This document shows positions 1-7,978 of a stretch of DNA of 19,283 nucleotides, piece by piece. Position numbers and translations under genes: made by a program. Location of the stretch: contig JANBPT010000914.1 in NCBI GenBank assembly GCA_027575765.1, forward strand, positions 1 through 19,283, in the 5' to 3' direction. The DNA is from Tieghemiomyces parasiticus (lineage: Eukaryota; Kickxellomycota; Dimargaritomycetes; Dimargaritales; Dimargaritaceae). The stretch's first letter is position 1. The number at the start of each line of letters is the position of its first letter. The notes beneath the pieces were generated by a model that was not told where the DNA came from, made no database searches, and was given only the letters and a program-made list of their open reading frames with translations.

Positions 1-54
1 GCGCTGGAGTTCACTCAGTCGGTCCACGACTTGTTGGTAAGTGTGGCGGGCCAT
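1..54 (-). CDS. Possible 5' end of a gene cut by the window edge
   Basis: On the minus strand an ATG at 54-52 opens an 18-codon reading frame that is still open at the left edge. It encodes MARHTYQQVVDRLSELQR, which looks like the start of a protein beginning with an amphipathic helix. Just upstream on the same strand are a C/T-rich tract (about 85-110), a CTAAC-like site (about 72-77) and an AG at 59-58. These could be the 3' end of an intron in the 5' leader. No family can be named from 18 residues. The competing reading is a plus-strand exon ending at base 36 before a GTAAGT donor at 37-42. That exon (reading ALEFTQSVHDLL) finds no convincing continuation downstream, so the minus-strand start is preferred, with modest confidence. 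Confidence 0.4.
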   Translation of the reverse strand, partial: MARHTYQQVVDRLSELQR

Positions 55-789
55 GGCCTCAGAGATGCGTGGTTAGCAAAGAAAGGGAGGTAGATGGGGA
101 GGGAGGGGCTACGAGCAACTTAAAGTTTAATACGAGAGATGAGGGTCACAAGCACATAGTATAGATGCAGAGTCTAACTAAGAGGCGGAGAGTGGTAGAG
201 GGTATTCTCAGTGTACTTTGGAATAGCGACGGGGCTCATTGACCAAAGTGGCGGAATGTGGGGAAAGGACCAGTCCATCGGCGGTTTGGCTTCTATGTGG
301 GCAAGAGGGCCCACCGTGGGCTAAAATGTTGAGATACACCATGCTGTTGGTTGAACGTGTGAGCCCTATCATCAGATCAGATTAGGTTCAAGAATTGAGT
401 GAGCCGTATGTAATAGTAGAATGTTTACCAATTCTAAAAAAATACTGCTGTACCGGCTATTCCCAAGTGGTCTCCCAACTTGGTACCTAATCGGATGAAA
501 GGTACTTAACTTTGCAGATCTAACGCGATGCGGTGCTTGCAACTTCATATGGCCACCAAATGTGCCACATGGCGGGCTTTCTGTGGCAAACTGGAGACCA
601 GCTTCCCCTTAGCCATTGCTACTGTCAGCCGTCTCAACTGCCACCATCATCTCCAAGCCTCCTTTGCACACCCAGAGGGCCCATGCAGGGCCACAGAGAC
701 CATGGCTGCCCACCTCCCCTCCACTTTTGATGGGAAGTGGCTCCCACAGAATCACCCACGCCTCTCTCCCCCCGGCCACCCCCTTCCCA
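55..789. other. Intergenic stretch, no supported gene
   Basis: No convincing coding region is seen. At 85-108 there is a G-rich run of four G-tracts (loops of 8, 1 and 1 nt) on the plus strand. On the minus strand this is the polypyrimidine tract ahead of the possible gene start at 54. From about 530 onward several short reading frames are open on the plus strand and rich in Pro, His and Ser. They have no recognisable domain but run into the retrotransposon remnant that follows, so part of 530-789 may be its decayed upstream portion. Confidence 0.5.
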
Positions 790-1200
790 GTGCCACCAAC
801 TCTATACTTCCCAAGTACAGTGGAGGAGGCTATCCTCCACCTATTGCAAGTTAAAGCCCTAGCCTGGACCACTCAAAGCCAAAATGTTCCGCCCTATCTG
901 CCAGGCATTGGCACCAATACTCTCCATGCTCTTCAGCCTATCCTTACAATGATCATCCACTTCCCCCTTGTGGCACTTGGCCCAGGTCTTCCCCAGCTTC
1001 ACGAAGGGGGTCCAGTTGGACCTAGCACACTACTGCCCAATCTCCTTGACTTCCCACCTCGAGAAACTATATAAGTACCTCCTGGCTCCAATGCTACACA
1101 ACTCCATATGCCCCTCATTGACCCCACACAGGGCAGGTTCCAACCCCAATAAAAAACGGAGAGCAAGTTCATCAAGGCAGACTTGGAGGTTCATATAGTA
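790..1200 (+). mobile_element. Decayed non-LTR (LINE) retrotransposon, reverse-transcriptase fragment
   Basis: The plus-strand reading frame through 884-1150 carries the N-terminal hallmarks of a LINE reverse transcriptase. There is a segment like KAxMFRPICQALAPILS (from about 878), then a W-H-L-A-Q-V-F-P...K-G segment (about 965-1015), then a diagnostic H-Y-C-P-I-S-L-T-S motif (1028-1054; families usually have NYRPISLTS). A P-S-L-T-P-H-R-A-G motif follows near 1112-1140, where families have LxPxQAGF. The frame is interrupted by stops at 860 (TAG) and about 956 (TGA). The stretch before it (VEEAILHLL, about 810) lies in another frame, so at least one frameshift is present. No YADD-type catalytic motif, endonuclease or 3' end is visible. 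It is a dead, 5'- and 3'-incomplete copy; its ends are approximate. Confidence 0.72.
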
Positions 1201-2409
1201 AGTTTTGGTTGTGAGGGTTCATGGCTTTGGAAGTGGCTCGGGAAGGCAAAGGTTTTTACGTGTTTGCCCATTCGTAGTATGAGTTTGAAAGGTGATGCAC
1301 AGATGACTCCTTCAGTACAGGCAGCTGGTTGCAGGGTGGTGTGTTGGTGTTGGAGATACTTTAGGCAGTCTTGGCATGTATTAGTCCTAGTGTGGTTTAC
1401 TGGCACCACAAGGCTACTACAATCTTAAGTCCCCTTTCCACGGCCTAGCACCACAAAAATAGTCGGGCACAACAGGCCATGAGGGGTTTTAAACGACCTT
1501 AATGCTCTAAAATTTTGAACAAGAATAGCTTGAAAACTACGACATATACTCAGCTGCAACCTATCCTACTGTTATCTGTGCTTCAAGGGCTATCGAATGG
1601 TGTAAATCTTGATCAAAAAGGAGTGGACTAAATACCTGGGACTCCCTGGTGAGTCGATCCCCTTGGCTTGACTACCCCTCCGCAACGCCTGGTGCTAGAA
1701 ATCAAAGCTCTGCTGCCGCTGGAGCCTAAGGCTCGACAGTCGGAAAGGGGAGGCGGCCCCTAGCTGACAGAGGCACCTGACAAAGCCTATGACGAACCAC
1801 TTTCACTCTAACCCAGCCGATTGAGTAGGCTTTGGCATCCTGGTCCCTACACTCTATATTGCAGGCCATTTTTACTTTGGCAACACACGCTACGACAAAG
1901 CGAAAAAAACCAACCAACAGGCAATCAACCGAGTGGGGCTGCAAGCGAGTGGGCCGTATATCAATCCGATATTGAAGTATAGTGTCCATTGTAGACAAAC
2001 ATTACGGGTTTGGCGGGACGTACAGCTTTAAAAAATTCCTGGGGCTTGGCCCCAACCTCCCCAGGTGGCTAGCTGAAGACTGAAGTACTAGGCGTAGGCT
2101 CGGTGACGGTGTAGTGCATGCCTCGGGGATTCACGCGCTGGGAACCTTCCGGGGCTGGCTTTTAAGCTACTGGTTACATGTGGGAGAGATTTCCAGTGTC
2201 GTCGTTTTTCGGCAATCACAGTACTTACCTTTCGGAGGTGCGAAGTAGACCGGCCGTTACAAACAAATTCCAGCAGGAGGTCCGGCCATGCAAAAGGGTT
2301 TGAGAGAGGACCTTTAGAGGGTGGGTTTTATGTGTTTTGGCTTTTCTGGGAGGAGGCTGATGGGAGGAAAGGTATCCGTCCGATAGCTCGTGAGCAGGCT
2401 GGTTAGCAA
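1201..2409. other. Intergenic stretch, no supported gene
   Basis: Short open frames occur on both strands (for example 1183-1428 plus and 1726-1998 minus, 81 and 90 residues), but none has a recognisable domain, splice context or convincing composition. The left part may hold further decayed retrotransposon sequence, since the fragment just upstream has no clear 3' end. The right part (about 2340-2409) is the promoter side of the small gene that follows. Confidence 0.45.
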
Positions 2410-2417
2410 TATAAAAG
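2410..2417 (+). promoter_or_regulatory. TATA box of the 66-residue protein gene
   Basis: TATAAAAG, a full-consensus TATA element, lies 166 nt before the ATG at 2576. The intervening leader is strongly C/T-rich, as expected for a fungal 5' UTR. The reading frame of the gene is open across this box without an ATG, so the box argues for translation starting at 2576. Confidence 0.7.
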
Positions 2418-2575
2418 CCCAGGCTGGCCTCTTCACCTCTTCATCATATCATCCGCGGATATACATTTATCAGTTTTCTATTCGATCCTTGATTTCCTAC
2501 TTCGCACCACCGCTCCCGCCTTCTACCTCCATCCTCTACCCGTATTTACGAAGCCGCCTCTACCCGCTTTCCATC

Positions 2576-2776
2576 ATGGAGAAAACGTATGGTAATATCA
2601 AGCAGGGGGCGCATGTCCAATACCGTGCCACGCGCGCGGCCAATGCTCCGATTATGTTGGGTCAATACGTTAAGCCACTCAATTCCGATACAACTCCCGA
2701 CCGCGTGGTAGTTAGAAGTGCGCAGGGAGATACCGTCATTGCCAGAGAACAGATTGTTGACGTGCGCCCGTCCTAA
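2576..2776 (+). CDS. Small protein of unknown function (66 aa), single exon
   Basis: I do not recognise this gene. The frame runs from ATG 2576 (context CATCATGG, with G at +4) to TAA 2774-2776 without an intron. The product is 66 residues, soluble, without signal peptide, membrane segment or cysteine. After a polar start (MEKTYGNIKQ) it alternates short hydrophobic strands with turns: GAHVQYR, IMLGQYV, DRVVVRSAQGDTVIA, EQIVDV. This pattern suggests a small beta-barrel of SH3/Tudor/KOW type, which is inference only. The gene is well framed: a TATA box 166 nt upstream, a C/T-rich leader, and an AATAAA 114 nt after the stop. Codons of the neighbouring sequence are open upstream but contain no in-frame ATG. 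Its reality is likely; its role is unknown. Confidence 0.7.
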   Translation: MEKTYGNIKQGAHVQYRATRAANAPIMLGQYVKPLNSDTTPDRVVVRSAQGDTVIAREQIVDVRPS

Positions 2777-2889
2777 ACGACCGGTCTGGCGCTGTTGTCA
2801 TTGCTCTTGGCTCACCGACCTATTTCGCACTTCACCCTTTGCAACGACCTTGCATTGCTATATGGTGCACCAGCTTTAACTGCACTATA

Positions 2890-2895
2890 AATAAA
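2890..2895 (+). terminator. Polyadenylation signal AATAAA of the small gene
   Basis: Canonical AATAAA, 113 bases after the stop codon at 2776. The surrounding CTATAAATAAAAG could also be read as a TATA box, but no open reading frame with a good start follows on the plus strand within 300 nt. The poly(A) reading is therefore preferred. Confidence 0.55.
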
Positions 2896-2896
2896 A

Positions 2897-3658
2897 GACC
2901 ATGGGCAGCCTCAGATTTTCTTGTCATCGTCGCTGATATTGGCGCCTTTCAGTGGTTGTAAAATTACTCTTCAGGTCCTAGTTTGACCCTGGTCGTTAGC
3001 TGTGAAGCTGGTAGGCGGAAAGGCCACACGGGGCTGGTAGTGGAGGTGGGTGGCTGTACGGTCCAACGCTGGTAGGTAAACGGGGGTAGGGTGAGGGTGG
3101 GAGGAAATCTATCAACTGAACCCTTACGTTGGCCCAACACCTCTCGCCTTCCCTCATTATGTGGACAAGGAGAAGGGGAAGGGAGAGTGTGGTTGGGCTT
3201 CTTTGTGTCACAATCACCTCGGCCCCATCGTACGATACACCGTCGTGGCGACACACAGCTAGAAATGGAGAGGTGAGGGAGGGGGCGAGAGTAGTCGGCG
3301 GTGCGACGTGACCCATCCATGAGTGGGCCACCACCGCCCTTCGGCCTGCGCCTGTACAATTTCGCGTCCTTACCTATGTGATAGAGCTGTCGCTTGGGCC
3401 GCCCGAGACCACGTAATCAAAGAAGTCGACGGGCCTCTAGATTCTTTGTTTTTTTCTTACCTTCCTCCTTTGGTCACACAAGTTCCCTTCGGTCTTTGTT
3501 GCGGCGGCTTCAGAGTACACTAAACATAGCCTCCTCTCCCTCACCTTAGCCGCCTCCCGTTTTCATTTCTTTTTCTCCCCTAGCCGCCCGTGTGGTGTGT
3601 GCTCACCCTTGGGAGTTTCGGTTTCCAGTACCTGTTGGCGCCATGCTCTGTGTGCCGC
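2897..3658. other. Intergenic stretch between the small gene and the secreted-protein gene
   Basis: No supported gene. A 131-residue minus-strand frame (2964-3359) is open but has low-complexity Pro/Arg/Ser composition without a domain. The segment 3082-3101 is a canonical G-quadruplex motif (listed separately). From about 3440 to 3600 the plus strand is C/T-rich, forming the upstream part of the promoter whose TATA box is at 3659. Confidence 0.5.
3082..3101 (+). other. Canonical G-quadruplex motif
   Basis: Four G-runs of 5, 3, 3 and 3 bases separated by loops TA, TGA and T. This satisfies the usual G3+N1-7 rule on the plus strand. It lies about 190 nt beyond the AATAAA of the 66-residue gene, in non-coding DNA. 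Confidence 0.6.
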
Positions 3659-3665
3659 TATATAA
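3659..3665 (+). promoter_or_regulatory. TATA box of the secreted-protein gene
   Basis: TATATAA, preceded by about 150 nt of C/T-rich sequence. It lies 187 nt before the ATG at 3846 and 383 nt before the internal ATG at 4042. The spacing matches that of the small gene upstream (166 nt), which supports transcription reaching the 3846 start. Confidence 0.6.
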
Positions 3666-3845
3666 CCCGCTAAGGGGAAGACTCGGCTAGCAGCGCGGCA
3701 CTATCGAGACTCTCTCTCAGCCAACTTATTCTACGCTTCGCCCCGAATGATCTTGACTAATATTTAATCATAGCGTCGACTGGTGGTTTTAAACAGTGCC
3801 CCACTTAATTAACCCACTTCATCCCAGGCCCGAGCACCATTCATC

Positions 3846-5478
3846 ATGCACCTTGTCCAAGTGACAATCCTATTCGTAAGTTTAGCCGGACCCCAACATG
3901 ATAAGTTTGAACGTGAAAGTTACCACACTTCCACTTCGCTCCCTTGCTTACTGTATGATTATCGTATAAATGTCCCTTTTGCACTGCCTCCCTCCCCCTA
4001 AACGCTAGGCAGCACTTCAATATGCTTCGGCAGGTGAAGCGATGGCCGCTCCTACTAAGCCGCGTGGGGTTCGCTTGGTCAAACGCATGTACCGTCCTTA
4101 TCAGGAGGATTTCGACCAGCCAGGGGTACCCCACTCGAGCCTTCCTCTTCATGGACCAGGGCCCCACCCTCAAGCCTGCTCGTTTGTCGTCCCACCGCCA
4201 CATCAAACGCAAACCGACCGCCCCATATACCCAGGTAGCCTGACGCCACACCCGCTGTTAGGTTCCGACCGATCTCTCCGAATGACGCACTCGTCGCCTG
4301 CAGATCACAGCACGCTGTACGGGATGCCCCTTAACCATCCAGTACAATCAACTGGGCCCCACGTTTACCAGCGCAGAGCGACCCGAGCTTCTTATATGTA
4401 TCAGAGTAACGGCGAGATGTACCATACGGATGTGGGTCAAGGCCGCTACACGCCGCAGTCGAATCGGCGCGATACCTACAATTATCAGAACAGAGGTCAC
4501 GGACGTAGGTACCCGGAAGAAGATGAGGACTATTATGTACGTGGTTCCGAATCCAGCGGTGACGAGCACGACTATGATGAATATGATAGCGAGTTCATCT
4601 ACAGCAGACGCATGTCCAACGGGTGCCACTGGCAGCAGCAGCCCCCGGAGTTCCAAGCTAACTGGCCACTAGCTCGACAGTATCGTGGGCACAGTCAGTA
4701 CAATGCAGCCCAGCAACAAAACGCTGTCAATTATATACCGGTCCCTTACAGCCATGGCCAACAGACTTATCACCCCCAAGCTCCCAGGTTGCACACAAGC
4801 TACGACCGCCAGGCCAGGGCCTTCAGGGTTCCCGGCCGTGACGGCGTCATTCCCACCTTCGATCAGCACCAGCGCCGCCGACGTCGCAGCGATGATCGAG
4901 TGCACTACAGGGACCACAGGGCCGGGGTCTCTATGCCCGCGGTGCAACCAGAGATCGAGGATACTGACGCGGCTAACGGCGAAAATGAACTAGCGACTAG
5001 TATGGCTGAAATAACCATAAATGCCGAGGAGAACCACCCTAGAGGGGAGGCACAATTGTACTACCAAGCAACCTCGGACGACCAGGGCAAAGTACCACAG
5101 AACCCCATAGCCAGCACCAACTCACTCACCAACCCGTCAAAGCTCCGGAATGGGCGCAAAGTCCCGCCCTCGAACTCGGACTCCAATGTCCCGAATACCA
5201 CCAGTGCGCAGGAACCAGTGAGCAACCAAGATCCCCCCTCCCATGACTCTCCCGGCTATCACTACCAGGCGCCATTCGCCGTATATACCCAGGAAACTCC
5301 GGCCGACAACACCGTGCAGATACGTCTTATCCCGCAGCAGGAATCCCGGCCTAAGGTGATAACGCGCCTATCTTCGGGAATCAAGCGGTCGTTTAGTGCC
5401 CCCAACTTTATTCCATTTCGACGGAATACCGTATCAAATATTCGACTCTCGAATCGGGACCGGGCCCCGGGTCCGTAA
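3846..5478 (+). CDS. Probable secreted, low-complexity Tyr/Gln/Pro-rich protein (499 aa), two exons
   Basis: I recognise no family. I propose exon 1 at 3846-3875, an intron at 3876-4008 (GTAAGT...CTAG) and exon 2 at 4009-5478 ending in TAA. The join is in phase and gives MHLVQVTILFAALQYASAG at the start. That has a hydrophobic core and an Ala-Ser-Ala signal-peptidase site, so the product probably enters the secretory pathway. The rest is predicted disordered: many Tyr, Gln, Pro, His and Arg, a Glu/Asp/Tyr-rich stretch at about residues 180-206, a Gln/Tyr-rich stretch at about 219-271, and five Arg in a row at 299-303. It contains only two cysteines and several dibasic sites (for example Lys-Arg at 35-36). 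Without exon 1, translation from ATG 4042 would give a 478-residue intracellular protein. The ORF itself is well supported; the signal peptide depends on the inferred intron, whose branch point is weak. Confidence 0.65.
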
Positions 5479-6622
5479 GATAAAGGTGAGGTGCCCATTG
5501 GAGCAGTCGGAGCGTGCGAGGAAACGATCCAAGAGAAGTAACCAGCCGGACGGGAGGTCTCCTAGCTGTTCGATTTTCAGATGGCACCGCCTTTATTTTT
5601 ACTTTTATAGGGGCTGACGGACTCTTTTCTTCCCTTATCTTAAACCCTGTAGCCTCGGATTTTCCAGGGTTTAAACCATGTAGAAGAACGCATTAGAATA
5701 TATATATATAGTTTCACGTTAGGCAGCGGTACGGCTAGCTGCATCATGGTTGATCTCCAGTCACCTTTTGCAATTGACGCGGAGTGACAATGGGAAAAAT
5801 CAGTTTTAGGGTGACAAGCGGCATTGGCAGTCACGATCTATATATTTTGGCTTTACCACCATGCTAATGTGGGGACTAGGCGTGTTCAGGCCCTGTATAA
5901 ACGACGAGAGGGACTTTATCACATATCGCGTAACCCAGAGCTGCGACCTTTTGCTTCTGTCCTCGTCGGGTTCACCATGGTTATCTAGTTTCCAGGGACG
6001 ATTTATACTGGTCGGTCACTCTATTATGCACCATGGGCCGTACAACAGTGGGAGCACGGTCAGTAAATTAGGGTGCCTTGGTGGTAGCAGAGCCTGATAC
6101 GATAGCCAACTCACTGTGGATGACTCGGGCGTTTGGACCCTGGACACAGCGATACCAACTAGGGAGCTATCAACCATACTGGGGAAACATGAGTCAAGGC
6201 CTAAGGCCTGGGCACAATGACTATGTAAATTGGAATGTGCTGCTGCGATGATCGGTCGAATCGTAAAATCTAAAAATGCACAATCATCCACCGTACCAGT
6301 AACAGCATGTAATTATATTGAGGAACTCCAAGGCGAGGCCCTTTCCTTCGTGCGGCTATATAATATTTTTTGTATAATCGGTAAGGGGCGGATATGTAGG
6401 GTTTCATTGGACCTGATTTTATACAGGAGCGGGGAGGGAGGGTAAAGATTTATTGCCCTGGAGTAGACCCCCGATGGCATGGGAGGGTGGCGGCGGCTAG
6501 TAAAACAGATGCCCATGGACGAGTTCGGGGGAAGGGTCACAGGGACATGGTCCTGAACCGCAGGCCCGAGGTCGGCCTTAGGAAAAAATGACAATCAGGG
6601 CAGGGATGACACCATGTCCTGA
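5479..6622. other. Intergenic stretch, no supported gene
   Basis: This lies between the secreted-protein gene and the convergent eL34 gene, so it holds both 3' ends. A GTAAGA donor-like site overlaps the TAA of the upstream gene. Splicing it to the TATAG at about 5609 only adds two residues before a new stop, so the annotated end is kept. Frames of 60-93 residues on both strands (5861-6097, 6016-6291, 6230-6445, 6313-6594) overlap one another and show no domain. Confidence 0.45.
5698..5710. repeat. (AT)n microsatellite
   Basis: Thirteen bases of perfect AT repeat about 220 nt after the stop of the secreted-protein gene, in non-coding sequence. Confidence 0.8.
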
Positions 6623-6623
6623 T

Positions 6624-6962
6624 TTATTTCTGGGAGGCCTTGAGCACCTTCTTCACAATCTTCTGCTCCTCAATGAGGAAAGCGCGAACGATACGGGTGC
6701 GCACGCAGCCGAAGCAGCGGCTACCACCGTAGGCACGGGCGACGGTACGGCGAGCCTTGGCGATGCGCGAGTACTCTACCGGGCGCAGGGCAGGGATGCC
6801 GTTCAGCTTATCGCCGCAGTCACCGCACTTGGGACCCTTAGCCTGCTTCTTGATGTGCTGCATCACCAGGCGGTTGCCCGGAGTCCGAACCAGCTTAGTG
6901 CGGTTGGACTTGGTGTTGTAAGTGTGCTTACGGCGGTAAGTGACGCGGTTGTTGGACGGCAT
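6624..6962 (-). CDS. RPL34: 60S ribosomal protein L34 (eL34)
   Basis: A structural protein of the large ribosomal subunit, acting in the cytoplasm on 28S-type rRNA. The 112-residue product aligns along its whole length with eL34 of other eukaryotes (yeast 121 residues). It has an N-terminal [14 protein letters not shown] segment, TPGNRL at 28-32, a zinc-binding set C46-x2-C49 and C83-x2-C86, the conserved ARAYGGSRC block (75-83), and a C-terminal [16 protein letters not shown] helix. No coding intron is needed. The start (AAAATGCC context) matches family starts in length. It lacks the Lys-rich extension of the yeast protein. The TAA stop lies inside an AATAAA (6628-6623), which could serve as a very early poly(A) signal. 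It is transcribed divergently from CSN7, and a 5' UTR intron is possible at 7118-6994. Confidence 0.97.
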   Translation of the reverse strand: MPSNNRVTYRRKHTYNTKSNRTKLVRTPGNRLVMQHIKKQAKGPKCGDCGDKLNGIPALRPVEYSRIAKARRTVARAYGGSRCFGCVRTRIVRAFLIEEQKIVKKVLKASQK

Positions 6963-6993
6963 TTTGATATTTGCGCTGCGGTTGCGACCGTTT

Positions 6994-7118
6994 CTAGAGA
7001 TTGGGGTGAATCGTGGCCAGAGTGGAGAGAAATGCGATCAGGGTGAGTTAGAATGTTCGCTACTCGATTTAATTGCTCTACAATTGACCAATTAAAAGCC
7101 TGACGAGATTCATCTCAC
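6994..7118 (-). other. Possible 5' UTR intron of RPL34
   Basis: On the minus strand a GTGAGA donor begins at 7118. A TTCTAACTC branch-like site follows at about 7045-7053, then a pyrimidine-rich stretch, then a TCTCTAG acceptor ending at 6994, 32 nt before the ATG. The 125-nt length resembles the other introns here. Leader introns are common in fungal ribosomal protein genes. Nothing in the sequence proves use, and no ATG is present in the candidate first exon. Confidence 0.35.
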
Positions 7119-7350
7119 GGCAGAGATCCTCTCACTTCGCAGAAGCATCAGTTGCCTATACCGTCTCAGTTCCCCCATGACACCCGAGATTCCGTCGCTG
7201 AGTGCGTTCAGCAGACCTAAATCGTCCCGAAACAGATGGATAAGTCGTTCTGCAACCATACACACGCCGCCGAAACTGATCCCGCGCATTGGAGCCGTGG
7301 TAAGGGGTTACACACTCCTTTGAAGGACCATAGTTCCACCGTGGTGTTGG

Positions 7351-7370
7351 ATCCATCCATCCATCCGTCC
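7351..7370. repeat. ATCC tetranucleotide repeat
   Basis: Four ATCC units followed by one GTCC variant, in the RPL34/CSN7 intergenic region. Confidence 0.8.
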
Positions 7371-7698
7371 GGGCGTTAGGTCTCGGCACCTTAGTTTGTG
7401 GCTACATCAACGAAGGTTCGTAAGGGGGGGGAAGGCGACAGTGAGCATCTGTGGGCGTAATTGAAAGTCGTCACGTACCGAGGGACCGACAAAGGGGTAT
7501 ATCGAAATTTAGGAGGGCAAAGAGGAGGATTGTTTGGCGTTGTCCAAGGCGTCTAGGGACTTATACAGACTATACGCCCTTTTTCGTGGTGTTGCTCAGC
7601 TACACCTATGGACGAGTGGAATGCCAATTATTGGTACACGATTGGTCTAGGAATACTATCGATATTAGGGCAGGAAGGCCATCGTTCGTGATAAATAG

Positions 7699-7706
7699 TC
7701 ACGTGA
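7699..7706. promoter_or_regulatory. E-box TCACGTGA upstream of CSN7
   Basis: An 8-bp perfect palindrome with a CACGTG core, preceded by G (GTCACGTGA), the flank favoured by Cbf1/USF-type bHLH factors. It lies 273 nt before the CSN7 ATG and about 740 nt from the RPL34 ATG. Binding by the bHLH protein encoded at 12270-14729 is plausible but unproven. Confidence 0.4.
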
Positions 7707-7978
7707 AATCACCTGTGATTCCAGGCCCGCCTATTTCCCTCCTACCCCTCTCCCTCATGATGTCCGCTGTAAGCCCTTCACGCCACGAGGGGCTTCGACC
7801 CCCCATCACTGGAATTCGTTAGGGCCCGTGGCGTCTTGCGATGTCATCCAGCCCACACAAGCAGTTCGCTAAGCCCGCGGGCATCCCCACTTAGTCAACC
7901 CCTCAGCCACTCACCTTTTCGTTGCTTATTAGACGGGCACTAAATGCCATCCCCCCCGCTTCGTCTTCCGTTATAGCC

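Larger units (their letters stand above)
6963..7978. other. Divergent intergenic region between RPL34 and CSN7
   Basis: About 1 kb carrying the promoters and leaders of both genes. It contains the possible leader intron of RPL34, an ATCC tandem repeat (7351-7370), an eight-G run near 7423-7430, and a palindromic E-box at 7699-7706. C/T-rich leader sequence precedes the CSN7 start (about 7735-7975). A 123-residue plus-strand frame (7451-7822) and a 77-residue minus-strand frame (7156-7389) are open but domain-free and are not called. Confidence 0.55.

Noticed and set aside
1630..1730. Possible tRNA-like segment with GTCGATCC and paired-looking ends
   Set aside because: No cloverleaf with a proper acceptor stem, anticodon arm and GGTTCGA-type B box could be drawn. 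No other tRNA B box in a credible context was found in the window.
1726..1998. 90-residue minus-strand frame
   Set aside because: No domain or homology pattern recognised; it is consistent with chance or decayed repeat sequence.
2964..3359. 131-residue minus-strand Pro/Arg/Ser-rich frame
   Set aside because: Low-complexity content follows from the C-rich strand; there is no domain or promoter, and an overlapping frame of similar length exists.
4022..4243. 73-residue plus-strand frame starting MLRQVKRW, overlapping the secreted-protein gene
   Set aside because: It is in a different frame from the 478-codon ORF and ends early. Joining the 3846 exon to it at the GCAG before 4036 gives no better product.
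7451..7822. 123-residue plus-strand frame upstream of CSN7
   Set aside because: Its composition is not protein-like, it overlaps the promoter region and E-box, and no exon join to CSN7 makes sense.
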